Notes: a model not told the origin generated them from the letters alone. Positions 24,866-32,421 are shown, counted from the first letter of the stretch. The stretch is 32,421 bases of DNA from Spirochaetaceae bacterium (GCA_007694025.1 RECL01000216.1:1-32421), one strand, 5' to 3'. Program-made: numbers and translations.

Positions 24866-26104
24866 CTACTGTTCCTGTTGGAGAAGCCACGCGCGGATGC
24901 TGCCATCCATATCCCGTGCCTGTGGGGTCCCGCGTATCTCCCGGGCTAGCCACGGACGCACGACCTGTTCGGTCAGTTCGCCCCAGTGGCGCGGGCTCGG
25001 TTCGGGAAAGCGAAGCAGGCCAGCCGAAGGGATTCTGCCCGCGAGTTCGGGGTACGCGGTTGGCATGAACCGCTCGGTGACGCGCCAGAGCGCCGGAAAC
25101 CCGCCAGCGAGCCCGAATGAGTCGCTGCGGTCCCGGTGAGACCCCGCGATGATCGCGCTCTGCGTGTCCGCGGTGAACAACCACGTCAGGAAGCCCTCGG
25201 CACCGCGCGGGTTCGGCGCGTGCCGGGGAATACCGACGTAGACGACGTCCTCAAGCACGTTGATAGCGTGTTCGGATCCCAGCCAGCGGAAACGCAGTCC
25301 GGCTCGTCGCGCGTCGCTGAGCCCGAAGAAGCCCGCCGAATCGGTATAGCCGTACGCGATGCGCCCCTGGCGAACGAGCTCGACCGACGGCTCGTAGAGA
25401 TAGCGGTCGGCAAAGGACGTCGCGGCGCCGAGCCCGCCGTTCCACGTATCGATCCAGCGCTGCGCTGCGGTTACCCCGGCAACGACCCCCGCGAACGGAA
25501 GCCGGGGCGTACCGTCGTCGTTCTCCCGGACCCGCATCCCGTGGATTCGCGCGAGCTCGTAGAGGAACCGGTCGTTCCAGAGCGGCGAGTAGGAGACGCG
25601 CGTGAGGCGCCCGGCGGCGATCTGGTTGAAGCCTTCGCTTCGCGCCTGCATTTCGTCGGGCGTGATGATGATCGGCTCGCCGTAGGGCGGGATGCGGCCC
25701 GCGAAATAGATCAGCGGGAGGTTGAACGATACCGGCAGGAGGTATTGCCGACCGTCGCGGCTTCCCGCCGCGACGAGCGGCGCGTAGAAAGCGGTCAGGT
25801 CGATACCGGAGCGTATCAGCCGGTCCAACGGTCGCAACAGCTCTGCGGTGTGTCGGTCTTCGATGTACGTGGATACCACCAGATCGGGCTGCGACGGCGC
25901 CAGACGAAGCTGCCGGCCGATGTCGGTCCGGTAGACGAGCTCGATGACCGGTCGGTCGTGCGTTGCGTTGAACCGTTCGACGATCGGGGCCATTTCCGCG
26001 ATATCGGTCCAGAGCACGACCGACGCCGGCTGCGCGCAGCCGACCAGGAACAGACCGATTGTGATCGATAGAAGCAGGGCGTGGGGCAAACGGACGATGG
26101 GCAC
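24866..26104 (-). CDS. Extracellular solute-binding lipoprotein (family 1, sugar-type)
   Basis: A 412-residue lipoprotein with lipobox LVGC (Cys23) followed by a mature region typical of ABC-importer binding proteins: VVLWTDIAEMAPIVERFNATH, PDLVVSTYIEDRHTAELLRPLDRLI, QYLLPVSFNLPLIYFAG and WLFTADTQSAI. This resembles bacterial extracellular solute-binding protein family 1, which usually binds oligosaccharides or polyols. No permease genes are adjacent, so it is an orphan that may share the nearby UgpC-type ATPase and permeases encoded elsewhere; that is inference. The GTG start at 26104 lies 5 bases after a -10 hexamer and has no Shine-Dalgarno sequence, predicting a leaderless mRNA. Confidence 0.85.
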   Translation of the reverse strand: MPIVRLPHALLLSITIGLFLVGCAQPASVVLWTDIAEMAPIVERFNATHDRPVIELVYRTDIGRQLRLAPSQPDLVVSTYIEDRHTAELLRPLDRLIRSGIDLTAFYAPLVAAGSRDGRQYLLPVSFNLPLIYFAGRIPPYGEPIIITPDEMQARSEGFNQIAAGRLTRVSYSPLWNDRFLYELARIHGMRVRENDDGTPRLPFAGVVAGVTAAQRWIDTWNGGLGAATSFADRYLYEPSVELVRQGRIAYGYTDSAGFFGLSDARRAGLRFRWLGSEHAINVLEDVVYVGIPRHAPNPRGAEGFLTWLFTADTQSAIIAGSHRDRSDSFGLAGGFPALWRVTERFMPTAYPELAGRIPSAGLLRFPEPSPRHWGELTEQVVRPWLAREIRGTPQARDMDGSIRAWLLQQEQ

Positions 26105-26109
26105 GCGCC

Positions 26110-26138
26110 ACTCTACGATCGCGAGCCGACGCTGTCAA
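26110..26138 (-). promoter_or_regulatory. Promoter giving a leaderless GTG-start mRNA (binding protein)
   Basis: TTGACA (26138-26133), 17 bases, TAGAGT (26115-26110) on the minus strand. The GTG at 26104 is 5 bases after the -10, at or next to the predicted first transcribed base. Confidence 0.65.
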
Positions 26139-26156
26139 TCGTACGCGTAGAAGAAG

Positions 26157-26162
26157 TATACT
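26157..26162 (+). promoter_or_regulatory. -10 element 6 bases before a GTG start
   Basis: TATACT (26157-26162) followed by 6 bases and the GTG at 26169, so the first transcribed base would be the start codon. No clear -35 is seen at 16-18 bases; the region is shared with the -35 of the divergent binding-protein promoter. Confidence 0.5.
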
Positions 26163-26168
26163 ATCCGG

Positions 26169-26663
26169 GTGCAGACCAAGGATGAACAGATCATGCAGCT
26201 GATCGATCAGATCGGTCAGCACTATCGCGCGAACATTGGTAACCGCTACGTGCGCTCGGCGCTGCGAACGCTACCGCTCGAGCACAAGGAGTGGGACCTC
26301 ATCGAAAGCGTCACGGAGAAGGCGAGCTACTACCAGCATCAGGGGTACCACCTGGACGAGCTCTACGACCGGATACTGGTCCTTGGGCGTTTTGTCTATC
26401 ACGCGCGCCGCGAGCTGCAGCCCAAGCTTCGCATGCTGCTGACCGGCTCGGGCAGCGGTCCGGCCCCGACTGGAAACGACCGGGTCCTCCGCGATATGGC
26501 GGTGAACAACTTCGCGTCGAACCTGTCGATCCTCGCCGACATGGTCAACCAGCTCTATTCGTGCGCGGTCGCGATCGACGACCAGATGACGCGTCCTCGC
26601 GCTCCCGTCCATACGACGGTCCCTGAGCTCAAGGAGCTCGGCGGCTACCTGGTCCCCAGATAA
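26169..26663 (+). CDS. Hypothetical helical protein
   Basis: A 164-residue protein with no signal peptide, no membrane segment and no recognised motif. It reads as mainly alpha-helical: LIDQIGQHYRANIGNRYV, HLDELYDRILVLGRFVYHARRELQ, then a Gly/Ser/Pro linker (about residue 97-103) and a second helical part NNFASNLSILADMVNQLY. The start is uncertain. The GTG at 26169 fits the leaderless pattern; an ATG at 26193 has AAGGA 10 bases upstream and would give 156 residues. It is divergent from the solute-binding lipoprotein gene and convergent with the aminotransferase gene. Possibly a lineage-restricted protein; function unknown. Confidence 0.65.
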   Translation: MQTKDEQIMQLIDQIGQHYRANIGNRYVRSALRTLPLEHKEWDLIESVTEKASYYQHQGYHLDELYDRILVLGRFVYHARRELQPKLRMLLTGSGSGPAPTGNDRVLRDMAVNNFASNLSILADMVNQLYSCAVAIDDQMTRPRAPVHTTVPELKELGGYLVPR

Positions 26664-26686
26664 CCGCCGCCCCGCCTGCGGCTGAT

Positions 26687-27967
26687 CTACGGCGCAAGCG
26701 ACCGCGCGGTCGCTGCTATCGCGTCGAACAGCGCTTCCAGATCCGACTCGTCGATCGTCGAAAACGCGACGCGCAGGTACTCCGATCCGATCGCGATCGT
26801 ACCGATCCCCTGGTCCAAGAGCGACGTCCGCAGTCGTTCGGCGTCGATACCGTCGCACGCGAACGCCATGAAGTAGCCGCTGTTGAACGGCAGCGGTGAC
26901 AGCGGTCCCAGGTCGATACGCTGCAGGATCCGACGGACCGCCTCATAGCGGCTCTTGAGAACCTCTCGCGCGGACGCCTTTTCGTCGTGGTAGGTGTCTG
27001 ACTTCAGCGCATGGATCAGCATGCTCTGCGCGATTCGGCTGCTGTTGGACACCGACGCGCGGATATTGCCCATCAGCTTCCGCTCGAGCGCGTCCAGGTG
27101 CTCCGTGGCGAGTCCCGCTCCGGCGAACGTGACGAAGCCGATCCGGAATCCCCACGCGAAGTCTTCCTTGGTCGCGCCGTCGACCTTCACCGCCAGAATT
27201 CGATCGTGTGCTCCCGCGAGCCGTGCGAACAGGCTCTCCTCCAGCAGGTTCTCTTCGTAGAGCAGCCCAAAGTACGCGTCGTCGCAGACCACCAGGATAT
27301 CGCAGCCGCCTGCAGCGCGCTCGGCGAGCGCCGACACGATTCGGTCCGCCTCCGACACAGTCGGCGAGTAGCCGGTCGGGTTGTTCGGGAAGTTGAGCAG
27401 GACGATCGCCTTCGTGCGTCCCGCGAGCGCGTCGGACAATCCGTCGACGTTGAATCCGCCGGCCGGATCGAACAACGGAAACGTGACAACCTGCGCGCCG
27501 ATCCGCACCTCGGCCATCAGGCGGTAGTTGCCCCAGAACAGATCGGGCAGTACGAACGCGTCTCCGTCGTCCAGGAAGAGCTCTCCGATGTGAAACAGTC
27601 CGTTTGTCAGCCCACCGGTGACCATCGGATTGCTTGTCGGGACCCCGGACAGGCTCGGGTTCTTGCGAAGCATTTCCTGCTTCCACAGCGAACGCAGCTC
27701 GGGTACCCCGGGCGTCGGGGCGTACGCGACCGTCTCGGTCGGCGTCAGTCCGCTCGTGAGCCGCTGGAGGCCCGACAGAACCATTGGCTCGCCGTCACTG
27801 ACAGCCATTCCGACGGTTGCGTTGAAACGGTGCGCGCGCGCGTTCGCCTCCGAGGTCTGTGCGACGATTCCCTTCGGGAAGTACATCCTGCGGCCCAGGC
27901 CGGAAAGCAGCCGTCCGGCGACCGTCGTGTCGAGCACGGTGTTGAGTTGTGATGCGAGTGGGTTCAT
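26687..27967 (-). CDS. PLP-dependent aminotransferase (class I/II)
   Basis: A 426-residue fold-type I aminotransferase. Marks are the GGLTNGLFHIGELFLDDGD region, LLNFPNNPTGY (cofactor-contacting Asn), VVCDDAYFGL (Asp to the pyridine nitrogen) and the Schiff-base lysine Lys267 in GATKEDFAWGFRIGF. The C-terminal YLRVAFS carries the carboxylate-binding Arg. The substrate cannot be told; the GATKEDFAWGF form is somewhat different from aspartate aminotransferases. The start is the ATG at 27967, 7 bases after an extended -10; the frame is open upstream to 28174 but that part is antisense to the next gene and lies before the promoter. Confidence 0.88.
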   Translation of the reverse strand: MNPLASQLNTVLDTTVAGRLLSGLGRRMYFPKGIVAQTSEANARAHRFNATVGMAVSDGEPMVLSGLQRLTSGLTPTETVAYAPTPGVPELRSLWKQEMLRKNPSLSGVPTSNPMVTGGLTNGLFHIGELFLDDGDAFVLPDLFWGNYRLMAEVRIGAQVVTFPLFDPAGGFNVDGLSDALAGRTKAIVLLNFPNNPTGYSPTVSEADRIVSALAERAAGGCDILVVCDDAYFGLLYEENLLEESLFARLAGAHDRILAVKVDGATKEDFAWGFRIGFVTFAGAGLATEHLDALERKLMGNIRASVSNSSRIAQSMLIHALKSDTYHDEKASAREVLKSRYEAVRRILQRIDLGPLSPLPFNSGYFMAFACDGIDAERLRTSLLDQGIGTIAIGSEYLRVAFSTIDESDLEALFDAIAATARSLAP

Positions 27968-27974
27968 GAGCCGG

Positions 27975-27983
27975 ATAATACCA
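27975..27983 (-). promoter_or_regulatory. Extended -10 promoter for the aminotransferase, leaderless
   Basis: TGGTATTAT on the minus strand (27983-27975): an extended -10 (TG, one base, TATTAT), which can work without a good -35. The ATG at 27967 is 7 bases downstream, so the leader would be 0-1 base. Confidence 0.55.
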
Positions 27984-27995
27984 ATTGTCGATTCG

Positions 27996-28024
27996 TTGAC
28001 ATAGCACCCCGTGTCACGTAGTGT
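27996..28024 (+). promoter_or_regulatory. Promoter giving a leaderless mRNA for the DUF5312-like gene
   Basis: TTGACA (27996-28001), 17 bases, TAGTGT (28019-28024), then 6 bases and the ATG at 28031. The predicted first base is the A of the start codon. It overlaps back to back with the aminotransferase promoter. Confidence 0.65.
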
Positions 28025-28030
28025 AGCGAC

Positions 28031-29644
28031 ATGGGCGACAATGCCGCCAAGCGCGACGAATCGGCGAGTGAGCCTGCCGGCCTGATCCAACGTCTTGTCG
28101 CGCTGTTCACCGGTGCGGGTGATCCCGAGCGCGAGAAACGTCGCCTGCTCAAGGAACTCGGTAAGGATCTCCAACGCCAGCGGTTCAAGTTCTACAAGCC
28201 CAAGTCGTCAGAGGCGCTGCCCCCTCTTGCCCGAGTCTTCTTCGACGCGTACAAGATCGTGGCTACCGCGCAGACGCTGCTCGCCGGGGCCGACAGCTCG
28301 AACGCGCTGAAGACGATCCTGATCGAAGTTCACCACAACCCGGAACAGGCACGGCTGCGGGAGGAGCTCAACGACGACGCGATCCGCCGCGCATCGAAGA
28401 CGATGGAGCCGAAGCAGCTGACCGCGCATCTGAAGGATGCCATGGTCGGATACTTCAGCGGATTCGACTCAACGACCGTGCGCCGCATCAACGATACGTA
28501 CAACCTGATGCAGACTTTTCTGGCGTTCGCGAAGTTCGATTTCTACTTTGTGCTGCGGAAGTTCGACGCGGGAATCCAGGAAGGCAATCTTGCCTACACG
28601 CCCCGATTCGACGCGATAAACGCGGAGTACGTCAGCGATGATATCAAGGACTTCCTGGAAGTGCTGCTGCCGCTCGATAAGGATGCCGAATGGGGTCCCG
28701 TGTTCGATGCGCTCCAGGAGTACAAGGGGGTCGAGGTAGTCGACCGCGACGCGTGGAAGAAAGCGCTCGTGGTGCTCACGAACATTGGCCGTTCAGGCGT
28801 GCTGACCAAGATCGTCCAGCACGTCGACCAGAACCCCCAGTACCGCCCCGAGGTCCGCGTTTTCAGGACGCAGATCGTCGAAGGCTACCTGAATCTGTTG
28901 AAGACGCAGGTGGAGGCGTCGATTCAGAGGCTTGCCAAGGAGCGGCGAACGCAGAAGAAGGATCAGCTTCTGATGGCCGTGTTCGGTACGACGGCGATTC
29001 AGCGATCAAAGCACTACACCGACGCGACGAACATGCTGTTCACGAAGCGCAACCTGGCCGGATTTCTGCACATCGACGCGGTCAACTTCCTGAAGGCGTT
29101 TCTGGTGGACTACTTCAAGGGAGAGGTCCGCAAGGTCGTCAGCGACATCCTGATCGTCCGCGGCGAATGGTCGGACACCGTACTGTCCAAGCAGCTGTCC
29201 GATGCGTACTACAGCGCGATGAACGTCGCTCAGGCGGTCTCCGAGTTCGACGACTCGCTCGGCGAAGAGGGCGAACTGGGGATGAAGCTGAAGAAGGCGT
29301 CGGGGCGCGTCGTCGAACGCGACCCGGCGTCGGCCAAACTCCTTCGGCAGTTGCTGCAGGAGATCAATGAGAGGGCGTTGGTGATGATCAACGAGTCGGC
29401 GCAGAACCTCATCGTGATTGGCAAGGTAACCAAGACGCTGATCGAGGATCTGTCGCGCGAGCGTCCGGAGGTACTCCTGAACTGGAAGGACCTTCAAGGA
29501 TACTCCGAGCAGCCGCTCGCGCCCCAGCTGACAACGATCTACAAGCGGATCTACTACTTCGTGCAGCTCATGCAGATGCACGTGCCGACTCAGACACAAC
29601 GGCCGGGGTCAGTACCCCCTCGATCTCCAGCAGGCTCCGCTTGA
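28031..29644 (+). CDS. Uncharacterised protein resembling spirochaete DUF5312 family
   Basis: A 537-residue, largely helical cytosolic protein with no signal peptide and no catalytic motif I can recognise. The N-terminus LIQRLVALFTGAGDPEREKRRLLKEL and FKFYKPKSSEALPPLARVFF recalls a conserved, uncharacterised spirochaete family that I believe is DUF5312; this is from memory and should be checked. The central part has repeated hydrophobic helices (TFLAFAKFDFYFVLRKFD, IKDFLEVLLPLDKD). The C-terminus (after YYFVQLMQMHVP) is a low-complexity Pro/Ser tail. Its last 77 bases overlap the convergent ogt gene. It is divergent from the aminotransferase gene. Confidence 0.75.
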   Translation: MGDNAAKRDESASEPAGLIQRLVALFTGAGDPEREKRRLLKELGKDLQRQRFKFYKPKSSEALPPLARVFFDAYKIVATAQTLLAGADSSNALKTILIEVHHNPEQARLREELNDDAIRRASKTMEPKQLTAHLKDAMVGYFSGFDSTTVRRINDTYNLMQTFLAFAKFDFYFVLRKFDAGIQEGNLAYTPRFDAINAEYVSDDIKDFLEVLLPLDKDAEWGPVFDALQEYKGVEVVDRDAWKKALVVLTNIGRSGVLTKIVQHVDQNPQYRPEVRVFRTQIVEGYLNLLKTQVEASIQRLAKERRTQKKDQLLMAVFGTTAIQRSKHYTDATNMLFTKRNLAGFLHIDAVNFLKAFLVDYFKGEVRKVVSDILIVRGEWSDTVLSKQLSDAYYSAMNVAQAVSEFDDSLGEEGELGMKLKKASGRVVERDPASAKLLRQLLQEINERALVMINESAQNLIVIGKVTKTLIEDLSRERPEVLLNWKDLQGYSEQPLAPQLTTIYKRIYYFVQLMQMHVPTQTQRPGSVPPRSPAGSA

Positions 29645-30122
29645 TAGAACGTCCGCGTTCGGCTTCAACCCCACGCAGCGCGTAGTTGCCCAGTCCGCCG
29701 CCCGACGGAAGGACGCGGTGGCACGGCACGATGATCGCGACCGGGTTGACCGCTACCGCGTTACCCACCGCGCGTGCGGCGTCGCGCCTGCCGATCTTCT
29801 GCGCGATCTCACCGTAGGTCGTCGTCTCTCCGTACGGGATCTTGAGCAGCCTGCTCCAGACCGCCTTCTGGAAGCTCGTCCCGTCCATATTGAGCTCAAG
29901 ATCAAACTCGGTGCGCTCTCCGCGGAAGTATTGCTCGATCTGGTACTCGAGCTCTCCGCAGGCGTACTTGTTTTCGTGGATCTCGATGTCGCCCGGTACA
30001 CGCGTCGGCGCCCCGAAGCCGAGCCATACGACCTTTCCGATCTTGTCGACGATGCCGCAGAGCCGGCCAACCGGAGACGTGAACGAGTGCTGATAGCCGA
30101 TCCGCCTTTGTGCCGTAGTCAT
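29568..30122 (-). CDS. ogt: Methylated-DNA--protein-cysteine methyltransferase
   Basis: Suicide enzyme that repairs O6-methylguanine (and O4-methylthymine) by taking the methyl group onto its own cysteine. The 184-residue product has the active-site IVPCHRV (Cys134), the RAVGNA segment with the base-flipping arginine finger, and YGETTTYGEIA, all typical of Ogt/AGT. The start is set at the ATG at 30122 because it overlaps the stop of the upstream permease gene (ATGA at 30122-30119) and has AAGGGG 9 bases upstream; an ATG at 30128 is a near alternative. It is the last gene of a three-gene unit with two FtsX-like permeases. The C-terminal 25 codons overlap the convergent DUF5312-like gene, an unusual length. 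Confidence 0.92.
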   Translation of the reverse strand: MTTAQRRIGYQHSFTSPVGRLCGIVDKIGKVVWLGFGAPTRVPGDIEIHENKYACGELEYQIEQYFRGERTEFDLELNMDGTSFQKAVWSRLLKIPYGETTTYGEIAQKIGRRDAARAVGNAVAVNPVAIIVPCHRVLPSGGGLGNYALRGVEAERGRSIKRSLLEIEGVLTPAVVSESARASA

Positions 30123-31243
30123 TCCCATTGGCCCCTTCGAACACCGAGTGTAGCAGCAAATCGCATCGCTGGCCAAGCGGTTACCGCTCCCAGTAGCGTC
30201 GATGCGATCACTACCGCGATGGCAGACCCTATCGATGGAGTCACGGCAGTCTCCACAGCCGTGTTCATGACGGCGAGCTGCGGCGGCGCGGCGATCAGGT
30301 GTGCCCACTCGAACGGAAGCAGCGCCTCGGCCGGGATCGACTGGGCGTTCGCGATCGCGACGATGGCGAGCCCGCCGACCGCGCCGAACGAAGACGCGAC
30401 CGCCGCGACGTACGCCCCTACGCAGAGCGCGACCGTTTTGACCGTACCGGGCGCGAATCCCCACGATGTCAGCAGTCGGTAGATCGACGCGGTGCGCTGC
30501 GCGAACACGAGCTGTCCCGGGATCAGCACCGCAACCGCCATCGCGGCGATCGCGGCGATCAGAACCGCGATCCGACGCCGGATAGGGCCGATCGTGGCCG
30601 ATCCACGCGCGGCAGAGCCGGTCGATACCAGGTCCGGCGCGATCGTGGCCGCGCGGTCGGGAGTGAGCGCTCCGCGCGCTCCGTAGACTCGAAGCGTGAC
30701 ATCTCCGTCGAGCCTTGCCGGTTGATGCACGATCACCTCGATCGCGTCGGACGACGAATGCACGACGCTTCGCACGCGCACGAACAGCGGTTCACCGTCG
30801 GCGCCGGTAAGCCGGGCGACCCGTCCGACAAGCGATGCAAACCGTTGGTCACGCGCGACGATCACCGCGTCCCGGACCCGGACATCGTCCGGGCCCGCTA
30901 TCCGCCGGTACGCGGTTTCGGCGCTCAGATCCGAGTAGGTCAGCAGCGCCAGGACAAGCTGATCGTAGACATCGAGCGTGCCGATCTCCTGCACTACGAC
31001 CGACACGACCGCGTCGTCGGATCGCGAGTCAACGATGCGGGTCGCGACGTGCGCGTCCACGACCGCGGTGTACTCGCCGGCGGACGCCGTGCGGTGCATC
31101 TCTACCCACCCGGCGTGCAGCGACGTCGCGATCGCTCCCGAAACCGTCGCGGTTGCGGCAACGAGCGCGAGTCCGGTCACCATCGACCCGAGCGACGTGC
31201 GATGCTCGGCGACGAGCCGGAGCGCGAGCTTGGCGATCCTCAC
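30119..31243 (-). CDS. FtsX-like ABC transporter permease (second of pair)
   Basis: A 374-residue membrane protein. One hydrophobic segment near the N-terminus (about 18-42), an extracytoplasmic region of about 190 residues rich in Val/Arg/Asp, and three C-terminal segments (about 225-250, 268-295, 330-355) give the MacB/LolC-like FtsX layout; RLLTSWGFAPGTVK is the typical cytoplasmic turn after the second segment (compare GALGA in FtsX proteins). The start is a GTG overlapping the stop of the preceding permease (GTGA), and its own stop overlaps ogt. Likely partner of the upstream permease in a lipoprotein- or substrate-export ABC complex; function is inference. Confidence 0.75.
   Translation of the reverse strand: MRIAKLALRLVAEHRTSLGSMVTGLALVAATATVSGAIATSLHAGWVEMHRTASAGEYTAVVDAHVATRIVDSRSDDAVVSVVVQEIGTLDVYDQLVLALLTYSDLSAETAYRRIAGPDDVRVRDAVIVARDQRFASLVGRVARLTGADGEPLFVRVRSVVHSSSDAIEVIVHQPARLDGDVTLRVYGARGALTPDRAATIAPDLVSTGSAARGSATIGPIRRRIAVLIAAIAAMAVAVLIPGQLVFAQRTASIYRLLTSWGFAPGTVKTVALCVGAYVAAVASSFGAVGGLAIVAIANAQSIPAEALLPFEWAHLIAAPPQLAVMNTAVETAVTPSIGSAIAVVIASTLLGAVTAWPAMRFAATLGVRRGQWE
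30147..30175 (-). promoter_or_regulatory. Possible internal promoter for ogt
   Basis: TGGCCA (30175-30170), 17 bases, TACACT (30152-30147) on the minus strand, inside the last codons of the permease gene. Start near 30140 would give ogt a leader of about 18 bases with AAGGGG. It could allow ogt expression independent of the permeases. Confidence 0.35.
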
Positions 31244-32406
31244 GCTCCGACCTCGCGCAGCAACTGTACAAGCGGCCGGTTCAGTTCACGACGGACGATC
31301 AGAAACGCGATCAGTGGTGGCATCGCCGCCACGACCAGCATCGCGCGCCGCACGACGCCGGGCTGCGATTCGATTCCGATCGAAAGCGCGACCACGATCG
31401 CGATGAGCCCGATCGCGATGGCCGCCGCCATCCCGACGATCGTCATCATTCGCGCGAACAACCCGATGAGCGTCACGGGCCGCAGCCCGATAGTCGACAT
31501 CACCAGCACGTCGGCGGTGCGTCCACGGACGGACAGCACCGTGATCCCGATCACCGCGAGCGCCGCAACGATCAGGACCAGAAGCCGTTCAGCGTTCGAT
31601 GTGCTTCGGGTTGCCAGGTAGAGCGCGACGCCGGCCTGCTCGGGCCACGGCGTGATCGCCAGGTGCGGTGAGGCGTCCCCCAGGTAGTCGGCCAGGTCGA
31701 TCGCTACCCCGAACGGATCGCCGGTCGCCGAGTAGAGCGCGAGTTCGTTCGCGATCTGCGGCGGGACTCCGTCTGTGCTGCCGGAGAGGACGCCGCGGAT
31801 CCAGTCGATGTCCAGCCAGATCGGTCCCGGAGTCGGGTCGACCGCGATGATCGCGCTCGTCGGGGCGCGAGCAAACACGACCCGATCGTCGGTAGGCTGG
31901 TACGCGATCACGACATCCGCGTCGTCGGGTAGTGGGGCGGTGATGCCGCGCGCTGTAGTGGTGCTCTCAGTCGCGGTGCCGGCACGACCGGGTGCGTTTT
32001 CGCGCGCTATCGAATCGTCGCGATCGATCGCGATGAACTCGACTGCTGCTATCCCGACTCCGGCCACGCCTCTGATCCTGGGTACGACCGTGAACCCGAG
32101 CGTTTCTGCGGCGTCGGACACGATCGCCACGTCGTCGGGATGCAACCACGCGAGCGGCTCGTGCGGGCGGTGCGCCAGGTGCGGGCTGTCGATCTGTTCG
32201 ACGCTTGTGACCGGCCGTCGGACCGTTGCAGTCCCGTAGCGGCGGGTCAGGTTCGATTCAAGCGCGGCGTTGCGTCGTGCGCTCACTTCGGAGTACCCGA
32301 GCGCTACCACTCCGGCTGCAATGCAGACGGCCAGAAGAAGGATCGTCTGCATCCGGTCTGCGGCGAGCATGCCGAACGCAAGGCGCCACAGCTTCACCGA
32401 GGTCAT
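31240..32406 (-). CDS. FtsX-like ABC transporter permease (first of pair)
   Basis: A 388-residue membrane protein with the same four-segment layout: a hydrophobic N-terminal helix (about 20-42), a large extracytoplasmic domain (about 45-275) and three C-terminal segments (about 278-300, 310-345, 352-372). The STIGLRPVTLIGLFARMM stretch corresponds to the conserved FtsX cytoplasmic turn. It is complete: the ATG at 32406 is followed by an A, giving ATGA. In the few bases before it a frame ends with TGA (32405-32403), so an upstream gene, perhaps the ATPase, probably overlaps it beyond the window; this is inference from 15 bases. Its stop overlaps the second permease. Confidence 0.75.
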   Translation of the reverse strand: MTSVKLWRLAFGMLAADRMQTILLLAVCIAAGVVALGYSEVSARRNAALESNLTRRYGTATVRRPVTSVEQIDSPHLAHRPHEPLAWLHPDDVAIVSDAAETLGFTVVPRIRGVAGVGIAAVEFIAIDRDDSIARENAPGRAGTATESTTTARGITAPLPDDADVVIAYQPTDDRVVFARAPTSAIIAVDPTPGPIWLDIDWIRGVLSGSTDGVPPQIANELALYSATGDPFGVAIDLADYLGDASPHLAITPWPEQAGVALYLATRSTSNAERLLVLIVAALAVIGITVLSVRGRTADVLVMSTIGLRPVTLIGLFARMMTIVGMAAAIAIGLIAIVVALSIGIESQPGVVRRAMLVVAAMPPLIAFLIVRRELNRPLVQLLREVGA

Positions 32407-32421
32407 CGCGCGGCCTGGTCG

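Noticed and set aside
27968-28174. Extension of the aminotransferase N-terminus to 28174.
   Set aside because: It would be antisense to the start of the DUF5312-like gene, lies upstream of the extended -10 element, and the family N-terminus fits the ATG at 27967.

Overview
The window is a gene-dense, high-GC bacterial chromosome segment with only short intergenic gaps, the longest about 140 bases. The most likely source is a diderm spirochaete (Spirochaetia). Pointers are several lipoproteins with spirochaete-style lipoboxes, a periplasmic FecR-domain protein, a 537-residue protein that resembles an uncharacterised spirochaete family (I believe DUF5312), a cyclic-nucleotide-binding regulator beside glmS, and a GlgP/GlgA/GH77 glycogen set. 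This taxonomic call is inference from gene content. I saw no rRNA, tRNA, CRISPR array, transposase, phage gene or integron.

Layout. 1-3441 (+): the end of a tryptophan operon (trpC-trpF fusion, cut by the window edge, then trpB and trpA joined by ATGA stop/start overlaps), followed by a thioredoxin with its own promoter. 3525-4583 (-): a lipoprotein with Ig-like and lamin-tail-like parts. 4706-7646 (+): a CRP-type cyclic-nucleotide-binding regulator 2 bases before glmS, then a secreted protein of unknown role. 7627-8373 (-): a small repeat-type lipoprotein and a cysteine-cluster protein. 8507-9202 (+): a DUF554 membrane protein. 9230-13173 (-): glgP and hom (homoserine dehydrogenase). 13307-16364 (+): FecR-domain protein, methyltransferase and MFS sugar-type transporter. 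16388-19883: divergent glgA (-) and a GH77 glucanotransferase (+). 19862-22378 (-): the complete three-gene AmmeMemoRadiSam operon (amrB-amrA-amrS). 22516-23616 (-): a UgpC/MsmX-type sugar ABC ATPase with a very clear terminator. 23753-24862 (+): mltG. 24866-26104 (-): a solute-binding lipoprotein. 26169-26663 (+): an unknown helical protein. 26687-27967 (-): an aminotransferase. 28031-29644 (+): the DUF5312-like protein. 29568-32406 (-): two FtsX-like permeases and a methylguanine-DNA methyltransferase in one coupled operon.

How the genes fit together. Carbon storage and sugar handling recur: GlgA makes glycogen, GlgP and the GH77 enzyme degrade and remodel it, and the MFS carrier, ABC ATPase and solute-binding lipoprotein point to sugar uptake. 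GlmS and MltG serve the cell envelope; the trp genes and hom serve amino-acid synthesis.

The most unusual signal is in the promoters. At least eight start codons, and perhaps ten, lie only 5 to 9 bases downstream of a good -10 hexamer, often with a -35 exactly 17 bases further upstream and no Shine-Dalgarno sequence. Transcription should therefore begin at or within about three bases of the start codon, giving leaderless mRNAs. Other genes in the same window (crp-like, glgP, the ABC ATPase, mltG, the MFS gene) have ordinary Shine-Dalgarno sites, so two translation-initiation modes coexist. The best candidate for an under-described biochemical system is the tightly overlapping AmmeMemoRadiSam operon, whose first gene is one of the predicted leaderless ones.
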